Assembly: GCA_964246705.1 (NCBI GenBank)
Contig: CAXTRQ010000233.1
Location: forward strand, 1 to 8,990
Direction: 5' to 3'
Length of the DNA: 8,990 nt
Source of the DNA: DASZCR01 sp964246705
Lineage (GTDB): Bacteria > Acidobacteriota > Blastocatellia > Pyrinomonadales > Pyrinomonadaceae
The position numbers and the translations under genes were made by a program. Below are positions 1-5,943 of this stretch, in pieces (within the stretch, counting starts at the first letter, position 1; each line of letters begins with the position of its first letter). Under the pieces are notes generated by a model that was given only the letters and a program-made list of their open reading frames with translations, had not been told where the DNA came from and did not search any database.

Positions 1-1
1 T

Positions 2-322
2 CATGCTGAGAGCTTACTCCCGACTGTTAGTCGCATTCAATCGAAAACCGTAATAGATGGCCGTCTAGATGACAAGGCCGAACTGATAAGAGAATTGCTT
101 GAGAAGCATATGTTGTCATCGAATGAAACAATTATGGTGGGAGATCGGAAGCACGATGTAATTGCTGCTAAGAGAAACGCTGTTTCAGCGTTGGGCGTCA
201 CTTATGGATACGGCTCAAAAGAAGAACTTGTCGAGGCCGGAGTTGAGCGTTTCTGCCATAAACCTCTGGAAATAGTCTCGCAGATAATGAAGATTGAATT
301 TTCGAGAGCGCAGGCAATCTAA
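2..322 (+). CDS. HAD-superfamily hydrolase, C-terminal part (partial)
   Basis: The reading frame is open from base 2, so the 5' end lies outside the window; 106 residues are visible. The visible part carries the C-terminal motifs of the haloacid dehalogenase superfamily: a lysine in 'DDKAELIRELLEKH' that fits motif III, and 'MVGDRKHDVIAAKRNAVSALGV', whose GDRKHD fits the metal-binding GDxxxD of motif IV. The following 'YGYGSKEELVEAG' is common in phosphoglycolate-phosphatase and pyrophosphatase-like members. The product is probably a soluble cytoplasmic Mg-dependent phosphatase, but the substrate cannot be read from this part, and the cap domain and nucleophile aspartates are missing. The internal TTG at 95 is not a likely start because motif III lies upstream of it. 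The TAA stop lies within the end box of attC1, so the gene abuts a cassette boundary. It runs antisense to the orientation of that attC. Confidence 0.85.
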   Translation, partial: HAESLLPTVSRIQSKTVIDGRLDDKAELIRELLEKHMLSSNETIMVGDRKHDVIAAKRNAVSALGVTYGYGSKEELVEAGVERFCHKPLEIVSQIMKIEFSRAQAI

Positions 323-424
323 CGCCGAATTAACCCGTCCCGCGCGAACATCCTGCAACCAGCGACGCAAGAAAGAATCATGAAAGCCACGCTCTCGCGG
401 GTCGGGTTCAATGAGTTGTTAGAC
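317..424 (-). other. attC recombination site (attC1)
   Basis: On the minus strand the site begins with GTCTAAC (424-418) and ends with GTTAGAT (323-317), matching RYYYAAC and GTTRRRY. The arms pair imperfectly: CCCGACCCGCG on one side against CGCGGGACGGG on the other (10 of 11 paired). Orientation follows from asymmetry: the minus-strand left arm continues AACTCATTGAACC, as canonical attC left arms do (TCTAACAA-TC-TT-AA), and the right arm GGGTTAATTCGGC resembles the canonical right arm before GCGTTAG. The predicted crossover is between G and TT of GTTAGAT at 323/322. The site lies directly downstream of the minus-strand operon and overlaps the stop codon of the HAD gene. Its first 25 bases are identical to those of attC2. 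Confidence 0.8.
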
Positions 425-464
425 GTTACCACAGATGTGCTTATTGAGCGGCTGCGTACATACA

Positions 465-483
465 CTTGCTCGGCATGAGCAAG
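465..483. repeat. Small perfect hairpin downstream of the minus operon
   Basis: The arms cttgctc and gagcaag are perfectly complementary over 7 bases with a 5-base loop. The hairpin starts 15 bases beyond the stop codon of the minus-strand RelA/SpoT-like gene, so it could weakly terminate or stabilise that transcript. No T-run follows on the minus strand, so it is not a convincing intrinsic terminator. Confidence 0.35.
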
Positions 484-497
484 CATAACATTGTCGA

Positions 498-1325
498 CTA
501 CCCTGTTTGGTCTCTTGTCCGCACTGCTCCCGGCGGGACGGTAAGATTATCGAAAATGTTGACCTTATAACCAAATTTGCGGAGCCAGATTTCGTGCTCT
601 AAAGATAGAGGCAGCAGTAACCTCTTAAATAACACGGCATAGTCGAGATGGCCTGTAAGGTCTCGCGCTTCCGTCACTACTTGGACTTCAACCCAGCGTT
701 GGTTCTCAATTTCAAGCTCAAAGTGTATGGCACGGTAAGCATCCCGACCGGAGTCCGCTAATGGTTGCAAATAATAGTTTCGACAGCGCACTATATCATC
801 TATAAAATATTGCCACAGTGCCATTGCTATTTCGCGGAGAACGGGGACATTTTCAGTGACGATACGAAATCGCACCACATCCCAAGTATCACGAAGACTC
901 TGTCGGGCGCGCGGCCCCGTCTTACGCTCACCCAGCTTGCGGTCGAGTGATTCCAGTGGTTTGACGCCGCCGTAGAGCCGCGCCGTGCCAAGAGTTCCAT
1001 AGTCCGCGAGAAACTCTAAGAGAGTGGCCTCAGATGATCGGTAAAGGTCTTGTTTCAAAGCGTCGTCTATGATGAATTCATGCCAGTCCTTTGGACGACG
1101 GCTATAATCCATTTCTTTTTCAGGAACTGATGATAGATATCTACGAAGACGTTCGCATGCCGCAGAGTGGCGCGCAAACAGATCATCCCAATCAAATGTC
1201 GCCAGCCGATCAATCGCAAGTCCTAACTGCCTCAGCTTATCATGCCGAATTGGATCAAGCTGTCCCCAGTAATACTGAAATAATTTATCTTGCCGGGTAA
1301 TATAATTCAGATGATCATCAAACAT
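498..1325 (-). CDS. RelA/SpoT-like (p)ppGpp-synthetase-domain protein
   Basis: This 275-residue protein carries the elements of a RelA/SpoT-type alarmone synthetase domain in the expected order. They are a basic substrate-loop segment (VKPLESLDRKL, 121-131), the first metal aspartate (D149 in WDVVRFRIV), the tyrosine that normally stacks on the acceptor base (Y198 in AYRAIH, 196-201), the catalytic-type glutamate (E213 in VEVQVVT) and a final HLDYAVLFK (226-234) in place of the usual H-YK ending. There is no HD hydrolase domain upstream and no TGS or ACT domain downstream, so it is a single-domain, small-alarmone-synthetase-like protein with an extra N-terminal helical region of about 100 residues. 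Known members make (p)ppGpp or (p)ppApp, or pyrophosphorylate tRNA as toxins (toxSAS). Deviations are A for G in GYR and RFR for the usual GxR. It is the last gene of the operon, 23 bases after the membrane-protein gene, followed by attC1. Domain call is firm; reaction is inferred. Confidence 0.8.
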   Translation of the reverse strand: MFDDHLNYITRQDKLFQYYWGQLDPIRHDKLRQLGLAIDRLATFDWDDLFARHSAACERLRRYLSSVPEKEMDYSRRPKDWHEFIIDDALKQDLYRSSEATLLEFLADYGTLGTARLYGGVKPLESLDRKLGERKTGPRARQSLRDTWDVVRFRIVTENVPVLREIAMALWQYFIDDIVRCRNYYLQPLADSGRDAYRAIHFELEIENQRWVEVQVVTEARDLTGHLDYAVLFKRLLLPLSLEHEIWLRKFGYKVNIFDNLTVPPGAVRTRDQTG

Positions 1326-1348
1326 AGTTGGCTTCTCTGAACAACCTC

Positions 1349-1921
1349 TTATCCAGTGTTTATAATATCACCATTAAGGAGGGCGATCTTGACTTCTTTG
1401 ATCTTTCGGATGTCTGTCGCCTTTTCAGCGACAGCCTCCATCTTCAAAAAACCAATGTGGTCGAGCGACTTGAGTCTGAAGTACATCTCATCAGGACGCG
1501 GAACGATTTCTGTGCCGTGTTTACTGCAAAAGGCTGAGTAGAATCCGTCAAATGGTAGCTTCTCGCGATGAGAATGCTCATATAAAAAGACTATGATCTC
1601 TTTTTGCGTCGGTGAGAGTCGGAACCATTGAAGTACGACCGGGTGCTGCTTAGGATCAGCAGGCGGGTTTTCTGCTACTAAGGGAGAGCGCGTAGCTTCG
1701 CGCTGGAAGCGTCTAAGGATGAGCGTCAAGCCTACCGAGCCACCGCAAAAACATATCCCTAACAAAAGCAGACCCGGATTGGGACGCTCCCTCAGCACGG
1801 GCGTCCATGTATTGCCGGGATTAGGGAAGCCTAAAAAAAAAGAGAAATATAAGATAACGAATCCAGCTACGAACATTAGTGCGGGTAGTTCCCACTTTGA
1901 TAAACTCTTCATCCAATCCAT
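1349..1921 (-). CDS. Two-TM membrane protein with C-terminal winged-helix-like domain
   Basis: I do not recognise this 190-residue protein as a named family. Residues 12-31 (PALMFVAGFVILYFSFFLGF region) and 48-69 (NPGLLLLGICFCGGSVGLTLIL region) are strongly hydrophobic and predict two membrane helices joined by a short loop. An RRFQR stretch after the second suggests that the long C-terminal part is cytoplasmic. Residues 101-180 begin 'LSPTQKEIIVFLYEH' and continue 'EMYFRLKSLDHIGFLKM', a pattern like winged-helix domains in which a recognition helix precedes a beta wing. It may be a membrane-anchored sensor or effector that works with its neighbours. The start ATG has a GGAG ten bases upstream; that ribosome site overlaps the stop codon of the preceding nucleotidyltransferase gene (4-base gap), which implies translational coupling. 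Function unknown. Confidence 0.8.
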   Translation of the reverse strand: MDWMKSLSKWELPALMFVAGFVILYFSFFLGFPNPGNTWTPVLRERPNPGLLLLGICFCGGSVGLTLILRRFQREATRSPLVAENPPADPKQHPVVLQWFRLSPTQKEIIVFLYEHSHREKLPFDGFYSAFCSKHGTEIVPRPDEMYFRLKSLDHIGFLKMEAVAEKATDIRKIKEVKIALLNGDIINTG

Positions 1922-1925
1922 AAAG

Positions 1926-2744
1926 TCAATCTCCGGTTAGCGTCTGCTTCAGTGCTTCGATGGCTCTAAAATGTTGCTCTTGCATCTCCAAAATGTGCTC
2001 TTGGCTGAAGAGATGAGGTATGTCGGTGTCCGTCCCTTTCCCCTCAAGGAGTCGCGCGCTCGACTCGCAAGAGCACTCAAAGACCTCATGAAGATACGAC
2101 TTCAAAAGAAACAAATATTTGAAGCAGTATTGACTTAGCTTTATGAGGCTTAGCTGAAGAGGGCTGCAACCGTTTTTGAGCTTTAGCCATAGAGAGATTA
2201 AACGAGAGAACTCATAGTCAACGATCCCCCCTCTTCCTCGCTTCACATTATAAGAAAATGGAGAGGACTTATTTCTCATTCCTTGATGTCGCTTCGGATC
2301 CGAGTCATAAACGTCGCGCAAGAAATTCCCGTTAAGGCTGGCGAGGAGTTCAAGCCAGCTAAATCGGCAATTAAAAAACAGTTCGATGTCACCGGCTATA
2401 TAACAGCACTGTGAGACGGAGAACCAGATATGAAGGCTTTCCAACCTTTCACTTGGGGTTGATGGCAACCATGTTTGAAAAGATACGGGGTATGGAACTT
2501 TGGAGCGCAGTTGTTCAGTAACATTTAACCTTTCATGTTTTTGGCTTGGCACAAGTAATATCAGATCGACATCTGAGTAATCGCAGAAGTCCCCTCTAGC
2601 TAGAGACCCCCTAGCCAAGAGACATGTGCCGGATTTAAGATTTGTGTGAGCTTCCATAAACAAGGATTGAATAACGGCGCACCTGCGAGCGCGTGCCCGG
2701 GATATTTCCTTTGCGAAGCTCGCTTTAAACTCTGGATACTGCAT
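1926..2744 (-). CDS. GlnD/MNT-like nucleotidyltransferase
   Basis: This 272-residue protein has the pol-beta-type nucleotidyltransferase signature: 'ARGSLARGDFCDYSDVDLILLV' (44-65) contains the GS motif (G46, S47) and the paired metal aspartates D58 and D60. Further on, 'KRGRGGIVDYEF' (168-179) resembles the GxGGhxDhEF segment of GlnD and GlnE, where it belongs to the (uridylyl/adenylyl)transferase domain after the catalytic core. The C-terminal third is helical. It is much shorter than GlnD and lacks HD and ACT domains, so it is not the housekeeping PII uridylyltransferase. It could modify a protein partner by NMP transfer, as MNT antitoxins do, or make a nucleotide product. It is the first gene of the minus-strand operon, 4 bases before the membrane-protein gene. 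No clear Shine-Dalgarno precedes the ATG, so a leaderless or weak start is possible. Confidence 0.8.
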   Translation of the reverse strand: MQYPEFKASFAKEISRARARRCAVIQSLFMEAHTNLKSGTCLLARGSLARGDFCDYSDVDLILLVPSQKHERLNVTEQLRSKVPYPVSFQTWLPSTPSERLESLHIWFSVSQCCYIAGDIELFFNCRFSWLELLASLNGNFLRDVYDSDPKRHQGMRNKSSPFSYNVKRGRGGIVDYEFSRLISLWLKLKNGCSPLQLSLIKLSQYCFKYLFLLKSYLHEVFECSCESSARLLEGKGTDTDIPHLFSQEHILEMQEQHFRAIEALKQTLTGD

Positions 2745-2809
2745 AACATGAGTGGTAAAACCGAAGGTCAGAGAAAGTTTTACATTTAACTCACCGATAT
2801 TTAGAAGGA

Positions 2810-2839
2810 CATTTACATCAAGTCTTTACTGAAGGTCAA
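2810..2839 (-). promoter_or_regulatory. Possible promoter of the minus-strand operon
   Basis: On the minus strand TTGACC (2839-2834) is followed after 18 bases by TAAATG (2815-2810), about 65 bases upstream of the first gene of the operon. The -35 fits the sigma-70 consensus well, the -10 poorly. The 160 bases between that gene and attC2 contain no open gene. They also hold two copies of gaaggtca (2763-2770 and 2831-2838), the second overlapping this -35, which might matter for regulation. Confidence 0.25.
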
Positions 2840-2904
2840 GATAGAAAGGACGCGAATTATCAATCCGGCAGTTCACTCAAATTTCCAATCGTATTCTAAA
2901 GCCG

Positions 2905-3013
2905 GTCTAACAACTCATTGAACCCGACCGCTCGATAGCTTTCCTTTCATCATTGAATTCTCCGATTTGGTAGCATGTCGTTCGCACGCGTCGAGTTGAT
3001 TCGGGCGTTAGGT
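2905..3013 (+). other. attC recombination site (attC2)
   Basis: The site begins with GTCTAAC (2905-2911) and ends with GTTAGGT (3007-3013), matching RYYYAAC and GTTRRRY, and is 109 bases long. The left arm continues AACTCATTGAACCCGACC and the right arm reads GTCGAGTTGATTCGGGC, giving the imperfect inverted repeat expected of attC with the canonical asymmetry for the plus strand. The predicted crossover is between G3007 and T3008, so the carbonic anhydrase cassette begins there. Its first 25 bases match attC1 exactly although the two sites face opposite ways. No gene end abuts its left side on the plus strand, which is unusual. Confidence 0.8.
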
Positions 3014-3046
3014 ATCTAAAAATCTATCCTGATACAATCTCAAGCC

Positions 3047-3733
3047 ATGAGAGACTTGAAGAATCTTCTTGAAAAGAATAGAGCTTGGGCTGAAGGTATT
3101 AGCGCACATGACCCGGAATTCTTCCAGACCTTAGCTAAGCAGCAGTCTCCGGCTTATCTGTGGATTGGTTGTTCAGATAGCCGGATGCCTGCGACTCAAC
3201 TTGTTGGACTGCGGCCCGGAGAGTTATTCGTGCACCGTAATGTTGCAAACGTGGTGGCTCATACTGATTTCAACTGTTTATCAGTGATGCAATTTGCAGT
3301 AGATGTGCTGAAGGTAAGTCACATCATTGTATGCGGTCATTATGGTTGCGGTGGTGTAGAGGCCGCGATGCAAAATCTTAAACTCGGCTTGATAGATAAC
3401 TGGTTGCGCCATGTGCAGGATGTTATGCGTATCCATGAGACGGCGCTCTCACAGATTGAGGATGAGGTGCAACGTCCGAACAGGCTGTGCGAATTAAATG
3501 TCATCGAGCAGGTGTTGAATGTCAGCCGGACAACAATTGTCCAAAGTGCTTGGAGGAATGGTCAGGAACTGGCGGTGCATGGGTGGATATACAAGTTAGA
3601 GGATGGGCTGCTGCACGATCTGGGACTCAGCGTTACTAACCCGAAGGAGTTGTCAGCAGCTTATCAAGAGGCGGTGCAGGTCTCTGCTCGCGGCAGGACA
3701 CCTAACAACTCATCGAACCCGCCGCCTCGATAG
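3047..3733 (+). CDS. can: Beta-class carbonic anhydrase
   Basis: The protein catalyses reversible hydration of CO2 to bicarbonate in the cytoplasm. The beta-class zinc site is complete: C42, D44 and R46 in IGCSDSR, then H98 and C101 in GHYGCGG, at the same numbering as Escherichia coli Can. W39, R64 and a tyrosine at 182 match the residues of the bicarbonate allosteric pocket of type II beta enzymes (Haemophilus influenzae W39, R64, Y181), so pH- or bicarbonate-gated activity is likely. The 228 residues are about eight more than usual. The last ten residues (PNNSSNPPPR) and the stop are read from the left arm of attC3, so the tail is a by-product of cassette structure. The gene is a forward cassette between attC2 and attC3. 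No strong Shine-Dalgarno precedes the ATG; TACAAT (3033-3038) could be a -10 that gives a very short leader. Confidence 0.95.
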   Translation: MRDLKNLLEKNRAWAEGISAHDPEFFQTLAKQQSPAYLWIGCSDSRMPATQLVGLRPGELFVHRNVANVVAHTDFNCLSVMQFAVDVLKVSHIIVCGHYGCGGVEAAMQNLKLGLIDNWLRHVQDVMRIHETALSQIEDEVQRPNRLCELNVIEQVLNVSRTTIVQSAWRNGQELAVHGWIYKLEDGLLHDLGLSVTNPKELSAAYQEAVQVSARGRTPNNSSNPPPR

Positions 3734-3804
3734 CCGGGCTTTCATGTTCTTTCCCTGCGCCCAAACATATTCGATTCTCGCACTTCAAACCCACAGCGTT
3801 AGCC
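3700..3804 (+). other. Degenerate attC site (attC3)
   Basis: The left box ACCTAAC (3700-3706) and the arm AACTCATCGAACCCGCC agree with attC1 and attC2 (20 of the first 25 bases). The middle GGCTTTCATG followed by TTCTTTC is nearly the same as in attC1. The right end GTTAGCC (3798-3804) departs from GTTRRRY at one position, and the preceding bases (cttcaaacccacagc) no longer pair with the left arm. The site is therefore probably decayed or was replaced on its right half. The region 3790-3809 forms its own local hairpin (CCCAC-a-GC, loop GTTA, GC-c-GTGGG) over the right box. The left half supplies the last ten codons of the carbonic anhydrase gene. Confidence 0.6.
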
Positions 3805-3823
3805 GTGGGCTATCAAACTTTCA

Positions 3824-3843
3824 CACCTCCGGTGCTTTTTTTT
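3824..3843 (+). terminator. Possible intrinsic terminator after the carbonic anhydrase cassette
   Basis: A short stem CACC-TCC-GGTG (3824-3834) is followed by C and eight T residues (3836-3843). The stem is only four base pairs, so termination would be weak. An alternative fold pairs CACCTC with GAGGTG across the T-run. It lies 90 bases after the carbonic anhydrase stop codon. Confidence 0.4.
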
Positions 3844-3846
3844 GAG

Positions 3847-3875
3847 GTGCTCTAACTTTCTATTTCTGAGAGCAC
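3847..3875. repeat. Inverted repeat between the cassette region and the debranching gene
   Basis: GTGCTCT (3847-3853) and AGAGCAC (3869-3875) are perfectly complementary with a 15-base loop. The repeat sits 12 bases beyond the stop codon of the minus-strand debranching enzyme gene. It could end that transcript, but no T-run follows on the minus strand. Confidence 0.35.
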
Positions 3876-3887
3876 ACAACAAACCCC

Positions 3888-5921
3888 TCAACTCAATTCT
3901 TCCAACTCGCAGCGCAGAAGTTCGGCAACGCTCCAAGCCTGTGCGATGCAGCCGCGAGGCGTGTGTGGCGGATCGCCGTCGAAGATTTCCGAGACCTGAC
4001 CGAGGCCGGCGTCGAAGAGATGTTCGCGGAAACTCTTGAGCCAGCCGCGCGCCGTCTCGATGCTCTCCGGCGAGCGTTTGTGCACCTTCAGATAAGCGGT
4101 GATGAAAGGGCCGATGAGCCACGCCCAGACGGTTCCCTGATGGTATGCCGTGTCGCGTACGTAAGGGTCGCCTTCATAACGGCCTCGATAGTCGGGATGG
4201 CGCGGCGCGAGCGTGCGCAGGCCATAGGGCGTGAGCAGTTCGCGCTCGACGGTTTCGACAATTCGGCGTGCGCGCTCGCCCGTCACGAGCGGGTGTGGAA
4301 GGCTGACGGCAAAAACTTGATTGGGGCGGAGCGAATCGTCAATCGTTCCGTCCGTGTTGATGCAATCGTGGAGACAGCCTGCCGCTTCGTTCCAGAAATG
4401 ACCGTTGAAACTGGCGCGTGCGCCGTCGGCCAGAGAGCGGTAGTGATAATGCGCGGGCATGTCTCCGAAACTGCGTGACATCTCTTCGAGCGTCCGCAGG
4501 GCGTTGTACCAGAGCGCCTGAATCTCGACGGCCTTGCCCATGCGCGGCGTCACAACGTAGTCGCCGACCTTGGCGTCCATCCAAGTGAGTTGCACGCCCT
4601 CGACCCCCGCGCGCAAGAGGCCGTCTTCGGTGATGCCGATGCCGTAACGCGTGCCCTTCTCGTGCCAGTAAATAATCTCTCTGAGTTGTTCGTAGAGATG
4701 CTTTCTGATGAACTGCTCGTCTCCTGTGCGACGCAGCAGTTCGCCCGCCGCTTGGACGAACCAGAGCGTGCCGTCGACCGTGTTGTATTCGGGCTGCTCA
4801 TCTTTGTCTGGAAAGCGATTCGGAATCATCCCCTCGCTCAAGTACTGCGCGAAGGCGAGAAGAATTCGCCGCGCGATATCAAACTGGCGCGTGGCGAGCG
4901 TCAGTCCCGCGAGCGAGATCATCGTGTCGCGCCCCCAGTCCGTGAACCAGTGATAACCCGCGATGATGCTCTGGAGGTCTTCGCCGCGACGGACGAGAAA
5001 CTGGTCGGCGGCGCATCGAAGGGCGTTGAGATAAGCATCGTCCGCGTTGCTTTCAATCGCGTCTTCGCTCTGCGCCGCATGCTTCTGCTGTGTTTCCAAG
5101 CCGTTCCGGTCGGTTCGCGCAACTGAAATTTTCAAGCGGCGCGCACGCTCAAGATTTTCGAGGGCATCCGCCTCGCTCGCTTCGCGCTGCTCGGTCGAAC
5201 CGATGATGTTGACGGGCACGCCGTCTCGAAGTTCAAAGATTAGTGTGCACGGGTTGAAGAGGTCTTCATGAAAGTCGAAGCCGCGCGCACGCTCCTCGTC
5301 GTACTCAAAATTTCTGTACCAGTAGCCTTCATCTTGGATACGCGCCCCGTCATGCGCGAGGAAAAGAGCAGTCGGGTTGTCGGGCGCGTCGACGCGCACA
5401 TGCCCGGTCTCGATGGCGACGCCATGCCGCACCAGTGGTTTCTCGTGCGTGAGCGAATGATAATCGCGGAAGGCGACGAGAGGGCGCAGTTCGAGGCTCG
5501 CCGCGCGTCCGGCCAACCCGGAGAAGCGATAGCGCACGACGACTGTGTTCGCGTCGTGCAGCATGAAGAGTGTCTTCTCGATTTCAACGTCGCGGACGCG
5601 AAAGCTGAAGACGGGGAAAGGCGCGAGGCGGAAGTTGGCCTGAAGTTGATAGCCCTGCGGGTGAACCGTCTGTGGATACTGGTTGGTCGAAAGCTCGAAA
5701 CGTTCGCCCTCAAAGACGAGCGTCTCTTCGAGTTTGGAGAGGAGCACAAAGCGTTCGGTCGGGGGGCGGATGGCGGCGACGAGCAGGCCATGATAACGCC
5801 GCGTATTCATGCCCGAGATCGTCGCCGACGCGAAACCTCCGAGACCGTTCGTCTCAAGCCACTCACGCCGCGCGCTTGCGCCGAGGTCGCGGCAAACCTC
5901 GACGCCGAAATTTATTGTCAC
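3888..5921 (-). CDS. Glycogen debranching enzyme, bacterial/archaeal type (GH133-like amylo-alpha-1,6-glucosidase)
   Basis: This 677-residue protein has the architecture of the short archaeal/bacterial glycogen debranching family. The N-terminal GDE domain opens with EWLETNGLGGFASATISG and NTRRYHGLLVA (20-49) and continues as a beta-rich region to about residue 260. A C-terminal (alpha/alpha)6-barrel hydrolase domain runs from about 295 to the end. It carries the family landmarks WFTDWGRDTMIS (325-336), YNTVDGTLWFVQA (379-391), LTWMDAK (445-451), TPRMGKAVEIQALWYNAL (458-475), RPNQVFAVSLPH and RDTAYHQGTVWAWLIGPF near the C-terminus. It should hydrolyse alpha-1,6-linked glucose at branch points during glycogen breakdown in the cytoplasm, and is not the GH13-type GlgX. 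The start is GTG with a strong GGAGGAGG (5932-5939) upstream; no in-frame ATG fits better. It is complete, monocistronic in view, and divergent from the secreted-protein gene. Confidence 0.93.
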   Translation of the reverse strand: MTINFGVEVCRDLGASARREWLETNGLGGFASATISGMNTRRYHGLLVAAIRPPTERFVLLSKLEETLVFEGERFELSTNQYPQTVHPQGYQLQANFRLAPFPVFSFRVRDVEIEKTLFMLHDANTVVVRYRFSGLAGRAASLELRPLVAFRDYHSLTHEKPLVRHGVAIETGHVRVDAPDNPTALFLAHDGARIQDEGYWYRNFEYDEERARGFDFHEDLFNPCTLIFELRDGVPVNIIGSTEQREASEADALENLERARRLKISVARTDRNGLETQQKHAAQSEDAIESNADDAYLNALRCAADQFLVRRGEDLQSIIAGYHWFTDWGRDTMISLAGLTLATRQFDIARRILLAFAQYLSEGMIPNRFPDKDEQPEYNTVDGTLWFVQAAGELLRRTGDEQFIRKHLYEQLREIIYWHEKGTRYGIGITEDGLLRAGVEGVQLTWMDAKVGDYVVTPRMGKAVEIQALWYNALRTLEEMSRSFGDMPAHYHYRSLADGARASFNGHFWNEAAGCLHDCINTDGTIDDSLRPNQVFAVSLPHPLVTGERARRIVETVERELLTPYGLRTLAPRHPDYRGRYEGDPYVRDTAYHQGTVWAWLIGPFITAYLKVHKRSPESIETARGWLKSFREHLFDAGLGQVSEIFDGDPPHTPRGCIAQAWSVAELLRCELEELS

Positions 5922-5943
5922 TCGAAAGATTCCTCCTCCGGGT

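Larger units (their letters stand above)
1..3845. mobile_element. Integron-type gene-cassette region (no integrase in window)
   Basis: This stretch holds three attC-like recombination sites of nearly equal length (108, 109 and 105 bases) whose outer boxes fit RYYYAAC and GTTRRRY; the right box of the third has one mismatch. The genes between them are unrelated in function: a HAD phosphatase, a three-gene nucleotidyltransferase operon and a carbonic anhydrase. That mix is typical of cassettes. The DNA is visibly AT-richer than the sequence after about 3,888. The sites share a conserved left arm, so one integrase probably made them. No tyrosine recombinase is present, so the region may be a cluster of attC sites lacking an integrase or the distal part of a longer array. 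Both ends are uncertain: the left runs out of the window and the right is placed at the decayed third attC and following hairpins. Confidence 0.7.

Noticed and set aside
465..483. Hairpin after the minus operon as an intrinsic terminator
   Set aside because: No T-run follows on the minus strand, so I list it only as an inverted repeat.
1926..2744. First operon gene as the housekeeping PII uridylyltransferase GlnD
   Set aside because: It is only 272 residues and has no HD or ACT domains; only the nucleotidyltransferase core and a GlnD-like GGIxDxEF segment are present.
3847..3875. TCTAAC at 3851-3856 as the start of a fourth attC site
   Set aside because: The surrounding perfect repeat is short, the AACTCATTGAACC-type arm is missing, and no GTTRRRY partner lies at the proper distance.
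3963..5126. Several plus-strand open frames (3963-4478, 4590-5126) antisense to the debranching enzyme
   Set aside because: They are shadow frames rich in Arg and Ala with no motif, fully inside a well-supported gene.
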